In this document: positions 1-5,701 of the stretch, in pieces | How the letters are laid out: the number at the start of each line of letters is the position of its first letter | Numbering within the stretch: the first letter of the stretch is position 1 | Assembly (NCBI GenBank): GCA_021161645.1 | Contig: JAGHAC010000022.1 | Span: forward strand, 1-14,153 | Reading direction: 5' to 3' | DNA length: 14,153 bases | Origin: a bacterium | GTDB taxonomy: Bacteria > Patescibacteriota > Minisyncoccia > Minisyncoccales > PEYH01 | Notes under the pieces: generated by a model | The model's input: only the letters and a program-made list of their open reading frames with translations | The model's database searches: none | Told to the model about the DNA's origin: nothing | Position numbers and translations under genes: made by a program

Positions 1-116
1 AAGAAGCACCAAGAATTGTCCTTTTTCGCCAAAATCCTGAGAAACCAACGACGGGTTTTAACCTAATCGTTATCAAAAATAAACCACTTTATCAATGATC
101 TATAACAATATTTATT

Positions 117-869
117 TTATTTTTCTTCGGATATGTTTGTCAAGATTAAAATCTTTTCTAATGCTTCTTGATATTTTCCTTGATTATAAAGCATTTTCGC
201 TTCCTCGAAAAGTTCTTGCTGTTTCTCGGTTAAAGAAGAATTCTCTAACATTTGAATTTGAATATGCGCCAATTCTTGAGTAGTATCTTTAATTCCATTT
301 TTAATCATTTCTTCTGTTTTACTTGTAAGAACACTTGAATCAATCTCTACTCCCAGCTCTCGTTTTATCTCTTGAGCTTTTTTATTAATTTCTGCTACCT
401 TTCTAACTATTTCTTTTGTCTTTTCAGGATTTTCTGGCTTAGGAGGCAAGGCTCTTGCCGCTTTTTCTATTGCTTTTTGAGTATCTTGAAGAATTCCAAC
501 TATCCTTCCATCTCCATCATCTTGAGCAATCTTTTCAATTTCCTGAATTTTCTTTTCGGCAAGAGCTAGATATTCAGAAGGATCATTAAAATTAACATTT
601 GGATTAATTGATATAACTGGCGCTTGAGTTTTATCAATGCTGATCAGTCCAAACAAAGCAATACCCATAATTACTGCTAAAAATACGCTCATCGCAAAAG
701 CTGGTCGCAGTTCTGGCCGAAAAACCTTAGAACCAAAATAATTAAAAAGCTCCCACATAGATTGTCTTTTTTGTGGGATAATTTTTTCTTTCGTGACAGC
801 CACCCACTCTTTTTCTGGTTTTATTTCTCTCAGAAGTTGAAGTTTTGCTATAATTTCTTTTTCGTTCAT
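117..869 (-). CDS. Putative anti-sigma-like membrane protein (DUF5667-like)
   Basis: This 250-residue protein probably holds the neighbouring ECF sigma factor at the membrane. Residues 1-50 form a charged cytoplasmic part with the stretch LREIKPEKEW (13-22), a pattern I associate with proteins encoded next to ECF sigma genes in CPR genomes. One transmembrane helix follows at about 57-77. The outer part (95-250) is mostly helical and rich in Lys and Glu, starting with DPSEYLALAEKKI, which resembles the DUF5667 extracytoplasmic domain. The last 35 residues (AKMLYNQGKYQEALEKI) read like one TPR-type helix pair. It starts 37 bases after the sigma gene stop, so co-transcription is likely. The ATG is preceded by AGAGGG only one base away, the nearest thing to a Shine-Dalgarno site in this window. 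The anti-sigma role is inferred from position and topology; no zinc-finger HxxxCxxC motif is present. Confidence 0.6.
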   Translation of the reverse strand: MNEKEIIAKLQLLREIKPEKEWVAVTKEKIIPQKRQSMWELFNYFGSKVFRPELRPAFAMSVFLAVIMGIALFGLISIDKTQAPVISINPNVNFNDPSEYLALAEKKIQEIEKIAQDDGDGRIVGILQDTQKAIEKAARALPPKPENPEKTKEIVRKVAEINKKAQEIKRELGVEIDSSVLTSKTEEMIKNGIKDTTQELAHIQIQMLENSSLTEKQQELFEEAKMLYNQGKYQEALEKILILTNISEEK

Positions 870-906
870 ACCCTCTATATATTATGACGAAAAAAAGGTG
901 TTTTTA

Positions 907-1428
907 TTACACTTTTTCTTCTTCCTCAAGAATTTTTTTCAGAGCATTCATCGCCCGATGAATAGTAACCCTTACAGCATTTTCCGATTTATCGGTAATT
1001 TGAGAAATCTCAGGAACACTTAAATCTTCTACATAGTACCATAACAAAAGATCCCGATAATCCTCTTTAAGACGCGACATTGCTTGAAGTATTTTGTTTG
1101 TTTCTTCGCGGACAATTTCTTTTTGGACAACTTCTTGACCTGGATCCCGTACTTCTTTTATTTCTTCCAAAGAGGACAAATAAAACTTTGACCGCTTTCT
1201 GTAAAAATCGGTCAAAATATTTTTGGCAGTTTTAAATAAAAACGCTCCCGGATTTTTTATTTTCTTTGCTTTTCGCCTTTGAAAAACCCGAAAGGTTTTC
1301 AAAAAAACCTCAGATGTAATATCTTCTGCAACCTGTTTAGAACTTACCTTAAGATATACAAAGCGATATATCTTTTCTACATAGCGGTCATAAATTTTGC
1401 CAAACTCTTTATTGTTGTCCTTTTTCAT
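907..1428 (-). CDS. ECF-type RNA polymerase sigma factor (sigma-70 family)
   Basis: This 173-residue protein has only sigma regions 2 and 4, the layout of extracytoplasmic-function sigma factors, which direct RNA polymerase to a small regulon after a signal. Region 2 spans about residues 9-78 (IYDRYVEKIYRFVYLKV, AEDITSEVFLKTF, then GAFLFKTAKNILTDFYRK for -10 recognition). A charged linker follows at 79-107. Region 4 is at about 108-167, with the helix-turn-helix DLSVPEISQITDKSENAVRV and the closing IHRAMNALKKIL. The gene sits between a winged-helix regulator (72-base spacer with tandem repeats) and a putative membrane anti-sigma protein, a typical sigma/anti-sigma arrangement. There is no Shine-Dalgarno sequence before the ATG. 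The family call is firm; the signal and the target promoters are unknown. Confidence 0.92.
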   Translation of the reverse strand: MKKDNNKEFGKIYDRYVEKIYRFVYLKVSSKQVAEDITSEVFLKTFRVFQRRKAKKIKNPGAFLFKTAKNILTDFYRKRSKFYLSSLEEIKEVRDPGQEVVQKEIVREETNKILQAMSRLKEDYRDLLLWYYVEDLSVPEISQITDKSENAVRVTIHRAMNALKKILEEEEKV

Positions 1429-1468
1429 AAAACTATTGTCCGATTTAATAAAAAACGGTCAGAGACAT

Positions 1469-1501
1469 TGTGGACAAAATGTGGACAAAATGCGGACAAC
1501 T
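1469..1501 (-). repeat. Three tandem 11-bp repeats containing DnaA-box-like 9-mers
   Basis: On the minus strand the unit is TTTTGTCCACA, present twice exactly, with a third copy (AGTTGTCCGCA) that differs at three positions. Each unit contains TTGTCCACA or TTGTCCGCA, one or two changes from the classical DnaA box TTATCCACA. The 11-bp period places all three on one face of the helix. The array starts directly after the winged-helix gene stop and lies 41-73 bases before the sigma-factor ATG. A 7-bp inverted pair (ACGGTCA at 1455-1461, TGACCGT at 1509-1515) brackets it. The array is plainly visible; a role as an operator or DnaA-binding cluster is inference. Confidence 0.75.
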
Positions 1502-2163
1502 TATTTCGTGACCGTATATTGTCCAATTTCTGTACTGCCTCTGGCCTCATATATTACATTTTTCTTTCCAAGCCGTTTTCGAATAATTTTCCCTTCTTTA
1601 ATCAACTTTTCTAAATCTCTCCTTAATGTTCTCTGGCTTATATCCGAAAATTTAAACCTTAGCTCTTCTAAGGTTGCTCTTTTGTTTTGATGAATTAATG
1701 CTAAAATCCTTTTCTGCCTTTCCGGAGGAGAAAAATTATTAATAGATCTTTCTCCTTGAGCGTTTTTGGTAGGCTTTGTTAATTTTTTAGAAATTATACG
1801 CGATTCTTGAGATATTTGAACTTTTGGTCTTTCCTCTTCTTTTTGCGTTAAATTCACATCAGCGAGCTTATCGACTAAATTATATATCTTTTTATATTCT
1901 TCCAAAAGAACTTTAAAATTTTTTGAATTCACCCAATTCTGTTCAGACGCTATCTTAAAAAAGCTTCCCAATACTCTTATTTCTTCTTTGATTTTCATTT
2001 TCCTCTCAAAATCTATGCCGGGATTAATAGAAAAAATCAGTTCTAAAATCTCGTTTGCTTTCTCTCTTATCTTTTTTCTCAAAGGTTCTTCTTGGGGAAT
2101 TCTTTCTGAAACCCTATACAAAGCTAGAGTTAATTTTAAAATATTGTCTCTTAAAATTTCCAT
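1501..2163 (-). CDS. DeoR-like winged-helix DNA-binding protein
   Basis: This 220-residue protein is a likely transcription regulator. Residues 1-105 are all-helical (PLRKKIREKANEILELIF, then ENWVNSKNF-like and KKIYNLVDKL stretches) with no domain I can name. A polar linker spans 106-145. The C-terminal 146-206 is a DeoR-type winged helix: ERQKRILALI, TLEELRFKF, a recognition helix ISQRTLRRDLEKL and the wing GKIIRKRLGKKNVIYE. Classical DeoR regulators have this domain at the N-terminus followed by a sugar-phosphate-binding domain; here the order is reversed and no such effector domain is present, so the signal may be protein contact. It begins 3 bases after the stop of the upstream membrane protein gene, so the two are co-transcribed. 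The DNA-binding call is good; the regulated genes are unknown, though the neighbouring repeats are obvious candidates. Confidence 0.8.
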   Translation of the reverse strand: MEILRDNILKLTLALYRVSERIPQEEPLRKKIREKANEILELIFSINPGIDFERKMKIKEEIRVLGSFFKIASEQNWVNSKNFKVLLEEYKKIYNLVDKLADVNLTQKEEERPKVQISQESRIISKKLTKPTKNAQGERSINNFSPPERQKRILALIHQNKRATLEELRFKFSDISQRTLRRDLEKLIKEGKIIRKRLGKKNVIYEARGSTEIGQYTVTK

Positions 2164-2166
2164 AAT

Positions 2167-2751
2167 TTAGAAAGAAACAAGAGCAGAATATTGTTTGAGA
2201 TTTTCCAATTGCTCGGTTGAAAGCTGTTGAGATTTATTAATCGCCTCCGCTATTAAATTTTCTGATATTTCTATCTCCTCTCCAAAACTTAACCATCTAT
2301 CTCCTATGTGATTTTGAATATAATCCTCTATGTATATTTTATGCTCCGGAGTAAGATCGATATTCGAATGTTTGTTTAAGTATTCTTTTAGAGCTTTCCT
2401 TGCCAAATGAGTAATTCCTTCTCCGTATTCCGCAACCTCCTTGTATGTTTTACTCTGCGACACAGGAGCGGACATCTCTTGCTGATTAATAGTTTCTGTA
2501 GGATTTAATTCAATAGGAAGCTGAGGAGATTGAGTTTGATTAACGCTTTCCATGCTAGTGTCCGAAGATATTGCCGGACTTTCTCCTATTGATGCTTCTC
2601 GAGACGGCTCTACATTTCTTGAGAGCTGTTCTATCTTTCCGGTTTTTTGCAAATAAGCATATATTCCGATGGCGGCCAGCACCAAAATAATTACCAGCCA
2701 ATTTATAAAAACGCGGAAGTTAAATTTGGTTTTTTTAAATCTAATGTTCAT
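2167..2751 (-). CDS. Hypothetical membrane-anchored protein
   Basis: This 194-residue protein has a short basic N-terminus, one transmembrane helix (about 15-34) and a low-complexity Ser/Glu/Pro/Gln-rich stalk (40-100). A compact helical domain at 101-194 begins EYGEGITHLARKALKEYL, continues LTPEHKIYIEDYI and ends LSTEQLENLKQYS. I recall this C-terminal arrangement from unannotated CPR proteins, but I cannot name a family. The topology suggests that the C-terminal domain faces outward. The reading frame has an in-frame stop four codons before the ATG, so the start cannot lie further upstream. It is the first long gene after a likely promoter and is followed at 3 bases by the winged-helix regulator; a sensor paired with that regulator is possible but unproven. 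Confidence 0.7.
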   Translation of the reverse strand: MNIRFKKTKFNFRVFINWLVIILVLAAIGIYAYLQKTGKIEQLSRNVEPSREASIGESPAISSDTSMESVNQTQSPQLPIELNPTETINQQEMSAPVSQSKTYKEVAEYGEGITHLARKALKEYLNKHSNIDLTPEHKIYIEDYIQNHIGDRWLSFGEEIEISENLIAEAINKSQQLSTEQLENLKQYSALVSF

Positions 2752-2819
2752 AGTTGTCCGTTAATTTTAATTTTGAAAGGACCTTTTGACCGGTCAGTTG
2801 ACCGGCTTGTATATTTCAT
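2748..2819 (-). CDS. Possible 23-residue leader peptide
   Basis: A short frame starts with ATG at 2819, about 5 bases after the start site predicted from the promoter at 2831-2858. It ends in a TGA that overlaps the ATG of the membrane-protein gene (ATGA). It runs through the TTGACCGG repeats, which therefore encode an R-S-T-D-R-S-K stretch; the peptide is basic (MKYTSRSTDR at its start). The position suits a translated leader coupled to the next gene. Against it, any gene starting ATGA creates such a stop by chance, and 23 codons is short. No family is recognised. Confidence 0.28.
   Translation of the reverse strand: MKYTSRSTDRSKGPFKIKINGQL
2786..2805. promoter_or_regulatory. Candidate operator: repeated TTGACCGG with internal palindrome
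   Basis: TTGACCGG occurs twice with a 12-bp period (2786 and 2798), and the first copy is part of the perfect 10-bp palindrome TGACCGGTCA (2787-2796). It lies between the predicted transcription start (about 2824) and the ATG at 2751, where a bound repressor would block transcription. The same TGACCG core appears as an inverted pair around the tandem repeats in front of the sigma gene. Binding by the winged-helix regulator encoded downstream is a guess based on adjacency. Confidence 0.45.
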
Positions 2820-2830
2820 TAATCTTATTT

Positions 2831-2858
2831 ATTTTATCCAATCATAAAAATTTGTAAA
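2831..2858 (-). promoter_or_regulatory. Likely sigma-70 type promoter for the regulatory block
   Basis: On the minus strand TTTACA (-35, 5 of 6 matches) is followed after 16 bases by TAAAAT (-10, 5 of 6). Transcription would start near 2824 and read the possible leader peptide, the membrane protein and the winged-helix regulator. The upstream terminator of the clpB unit (2899-2932) supports a fresh start here. Confidence 0.5.
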
Positions 2859-2898
2859 CCCTCATTTTTTCCACTTAAATCAAAATCTCAACAATTTG

Positions 2899-2932
2899 AA
2901 AAAGCTAGACTAGGTTCAACCTAGCCCAGCTT
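2899..2932 (-). terminator. Rho-independent terminator of the clpB unit
   Basis: On the minus strand a near-perfect inverted repeat centred on 2917 has arms of 15 bases (AAGCTGGGCTAGGTT with its mirror AACCTAGTCTAGCTT, two of the pairs being G-T). It runs straight into TTTTT. It lies about 40 bases after the clpB stop codon and before the promoter of the next unit, exactly where a terminator is expected. Confidence 0.85.
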
Positions 2933-2969
2933 CTCTTATATTAGCTTTGTGAGACGATGTAGCGGAGAA

Positions 2970-5642
2970 TTAACTGGTTGCTGGCTCTTTTAGTGTTTTA
3001 ACTATTTCTCGTGGTCCTTTTAAAATAATCTTGTCTCCTGTAGCATCTACTGTTACCGCTTCTCCTTCTTTTACTTCTCCGCTTACGATCTTGAAGGCTA
3101 GTGGATCTAAAACCAATTTTTGAATAGTTCTTTTTAGAGGTCTTGCCCCTAGGTTTGGGTCATATCCTTTTTTCGCAAGCAATTCCTTTGCCGCCTTTGT
3201 AACTTTTATCTTAACACCCTTCTTCTCTAACCTTTCTGCCACCTTTCTTAATTCTAATTCAACAATCTGGCGGATCTCCTCAGGACCAAGATAATTAAAG
3301 ATAATAATCTCATCAATTCGGTTCAAAAATTCTGGTCGAAAGTGCTCTTTGAGGATTTCCATTATTTTTTCTTTGTGATCTTCTGTGGTTTTTTCTTTCT
3401 TGGTTGAGAAGCCCAAAGGAGCCATCTTCGAGATATACTCAGAGCCCAAATTTGAGGTCATTATAATAATGGTGTTTTTGAAAGATACTACTCTGCCTTT
3501 AGCGTCGGTGAGGCGGCCGTCGTCTAAAATTTGAAGTAGGAGATTGAAAACTTCTGGGTGGGCTTTTTCTATTTCGTCAAAGAGAATCACGCTGTATGGA
3601 CGCCTGCGAATTTTTTCTGTAAGCTGCCCTCCTTCTTCATAACCAACATATCCAGGGGGTGAGCCGATAATTTTAGATACCGAGTGTCTTTCCATATACT
3701 CAGACATATCCAGGCGCACCAAGGCATTCTCGTCATTGAACAAAAATTCTGCTAAGGCTTTTGCTGTCTCGGTTTTTCCCACGCCGGTAGGTCCCAAAAA
3801 GATAAACGATCCCATAGGCCTGTTTTCTTCTGAAATTCCAGCCCTGCTTCTTCTGATTGCGTTTGCTATTGCCTTGATTGCTTCTTTTTGATCCACGATC
3901 CTTTTGTGAAGATATTCTTCCATACGAGCCAATTTTTGAGCCTCGCTTTCCAATAGTTTTGTCACCGGAATGCCTGTCCAGCGGGAGACAACTCGGGCAA
4001 TATCTTCTTCGGTAACCTCCTCTTTAAGAAGGCGGTGTTTCTTTCTAAATTTTTCCAGCTCTTTTTCTTTTGACTTTATCTCTTTTATTTTTCCAGGAAT
4101 AATTCCGTACTTAATTTCTGCTACTCTTTCTAAATTTCCCTCTCTTTGGGCTTTTTCTGCTTCAAAATTAAGTTGATCTATTTCTTTTTCTAGTTCTCTT
4201 ATCCGATCAAGTAATTTTTTTTCGGTCTGCCATTTAAGCTCAAGATTTTTTAACTTTTCATTAAGATCTGCTAAAGATCTCTCTATTACTCTTAACCTTT
4301 GCTGAACTTTTTTGCCTTTTTCTTTTTTAAGCGCTTCTTTCTCTATTTCCAACCGTTGAATTTCTTTCCTTAATTCCTCTATTTCAATTGGCTCAGATTC
4401 CATTTCCAGCCGCAAAGATGAAGTAGCTTCATCAATAAGGTCTACTGCTTTATCAGGCAGATGTCTGTCGGTGATATATTTCGCTGCCAGCTCTGCCGCT
4501 GACACTATTGCCGCATCGGTAATTTTCACTCCATGATGGAGTTCATATTTCTCTTTTATGCCTCTCAAAATAGCAATAGTATCCTCAATAGAGGGTTCGC
4601 TTACATATACCGGCATAAATCTTCGTTCAAAAGCTGGGTCTTTCTCTATATATTTTTGATATTCCTTTATTGTAGTTGCTCCTATCACTCTTATTTCCCC
4701 TCTTGCTAGAGCCGGCTTGAGCAAGTTTGAAGCATCTACTGCTCCTTCAGCAGCGCCAGCCCCAATAATTGTGTGGAGTTCGTCAATAAATAATATATAT
4801 CTTCCTTTAGATTTTTCTATCTGGCGTAAAAGAGATTTAAGCCGAGCCTCAAACTCTCCTCTGTATTTTGTTCCGGCAATAAGCAAGCCTAGATCAAGAG
4901 CAATAATTTCTTTGTCTTTTAAGCTTGCGGGAACATTACCTTGCGCTATTCGTTGAGCTAAACCTTCTACAATAGCTGTCTTCCCTACGCCTGCTTCTCC
5001 TATTAACACTGGGTTATTTTTTGTTCTTCGGGAAAGAATTTGAATAACTCTTCTTATTTCGTTTTCTCTTCCAATTACCGGATCAAGCTTTCCTTCGCGG
5101 GCAAGCCTTGTTAAGTTTTTGCAATATTTATCAATGGCTTGCTGTTTTGCCTCAGGGTTGGGATCAGTAATTTTTTCTCCACCTCGAATGTCTTTTAGAA
5201 TTTCTAAAATATTTTCATAAACAAGCCCTCTGGGCTTAAAAACCTCCAAAATTCTTCGAGCTTCAGTATCCACATTTAAGAGCGCCAAAAGAAAATGCTC
5301 AACAGAAACAAACTCGTCTCTCATTGCCATTGCTTCCTTTTTAGCCCTATCTAAAACTTTTGCCAGATCTTGAGTAAGATAGAACTGGTTTTTAGGCACA
5401 AAAAGCTCTGTGCTGGTTGGAATTTTGTAAAGTTCTCTTGATGTTAAATTATAGATTTCTTGCGGCTCAATACCCAATTTCCTTAAGATTGTTTCAATAA
5501 TGGTTCCCTGTTGTAATACTAAAGCCGCCAGCAGATGTAAAGCATCAACCTGCTGCTGTTTATTCTGCGAGGCGATATCTTGAGCTTTTATCAAAGCTTC
5601 TTGAGCTTTTTGGGTAAATTCTCCTCCCGGATTTACAAACAT
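2970..5642 (-). CDS. clpB: ClpB-type AAA+ disaggregase, with a ClpC-like LGF loop
   Basis: This 890-residue, full-length two-ring Hsp100 unfoldase rescues aggregated cytosolic protein using ATP, normally with DnaK. Residues 1-150 are the Clp N domain. The first AAA+ module has Walker A GEAGVGKT (215-222), pore loop GTKYRGEFE (257-265), Walker B FIDE (285-288) and arginine-finger FERRF (338-342). A long coiled-coil middle domain (about 411-540) is the mark of ClpB. The second module has Walker A GPTGVGKT (617-624), pore loop GYVGYEEGG (664-672), Walker B LFDE (687-690) and RPEFLNRIDEI (769-779). Unusually, residues 741-748 read APLGFSTK, where ClpC/ClpA carry the (V/I/L)G(F/L) loop that docks ClpP and where typical ClpB has none. 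It has its own near-consensus promoter and a strong terminator, so it is a single-gene unit after htrA. No CIRCE (HrcA) site is visible upstream. Confidence 0.95.
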   Translation of the reverse strand: MFVNPGGEFTQKAQEALIKAQDIASQNKQQQVDALHLLAALVLQQGTIIETILRKLGIEPQEIYNLTSRELYKIPTSTELFVPKNQFYLTQDLAKVLDRAKKEAMAMRDEFVSVEHFLLALLNVDTEARRILEVFKPRGLVYENILEILKDIRGGEKITDPNPEAKQQAIDKYCKNLTRLAREGKLDPVIGRENEIRRVIQILSRRTKNNPVLIGEAGVGKTAIVEGLAQRIAQGNVPASLKDKEIIALDLGLLIAGTKYRGEFEARLKSLLRQIEKSKGRYILFIDELHTIIGAGAAEGAVDASNLLKPALARGEIRVIGATTIKEYQKYIEKDPAFERRFMPVYVSEPSIEDTIAILRGIKEKYELHHGVKITDAAIVSAAELAAKYITDRHLPDKAVDLIDEATSSLRLEMESEPIEIEELRKEIQRLEIEKEALKKEKGKKVQQRLRVIERSLADLNEKLKNLELKWQTEKKLLDRIRELEKEIDQLNFEAEKAQREGNLERVAEIKYGIIPGKIKEIKSKEKELEKFRKKHRLLKEEVTEEDIARVVSRWTGIPVTKLLESEAQKLARMEEYLHKRIVDQKEAIKAIANAIRRSRAGISEENRPMGSFIFLGPTGVGKTETAKALAEFLFNDENALVRLDMSEYMERHSVSKIIGSPPGYVGYEEGGQLTEKIRRRPYSVILFDEIEKAHPEVFNLLLQILDDGRLTDAKGRVVSFKNTIIIMTSNLGSEYISKMAPLGFSTKKEKTTEDHKEKIMEILKEHFRPEFLNRIDEIIIFNYLGPEEIRQIVELELRKVAERLEKKGVKIKVTKAAKELLAKKGYDPNLGARPLKRTIQKLVLDPLAFKIVSGEVKEGEAVTVDATGDKIILKGPREIVKTLKEPATS

Positions 5643-5668
5643 AAAATTGAGGTTAAATTTGACAATCT

Positions 5669-5697
5669 ATAATAGTATATGATTTTTAAAATGTCAA
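5669..5697 (-). promoter_or_regulatory. Near-consensus sigma-70 promoter of clpB
   Basis: On the minus strand TTGACA (5692-5697, perfect) is followed after exactly 17 bases by TATTAT (5669-5674, 5 of 6). It lies in the 59-base gap between the htrA stop and the clpB ATG, giving a leader of about 20 bases. A second TTGACA in inverted orientation (5659-5664) lies just after the -10 box, so the core promoter is flanked by mirrored hexamers; this could be an operator or chance. Confidence 0.8.
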
Positions 5698-5701
5698 TAA
5701 T

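Noticed and set aside
1..76. Frame open to the left edge on the minus strand, with a possible TTG start at 76
   Set aside because: Only about 25 codons are visible, the residues match no family I recognise (an S16-like opening was considered and does not continue), and other frames are equally open. The first 116 bases are left without a call.
36..76. Imperfect inverted repeat AACGA...TCGTT with GGTT/AACC inside, near the left edge
   Set aside because: It needs an internal loop and a two-base hairpin loop, and no T-run follows on the minus strand, so it does not support a terminator.
890..918. Weak hairpin (4 pairs, a mismatch, then A-T pairs) followed by a T-run between the sigma gene and the membrane protein gene
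   Set aside because: The stem is too short and AT-rich to be called a terminator; it may only slow transcription between the two genes.
1425..1550. 41-codon minus-strand frame overlapping the end of the winged-helix gene and ending in an ATGA overlap with the sigma start
   Set aside because: It reads through the tandem repeats and the last codons of another gene, has no recognisable features, and any ATGA start produces such a stop by chance. The DNA repeats are better explained as a binding site.
1279..1690. Plus-strand frames of 97-111 codons across the sigma gene and the repeat spacer
   Set aside because: They are antisense to clear genes, rich in Phe, Leu, Ser and Asn as expected for shadows of Lys/Glu-rich minus-strand genes, and show no motif.
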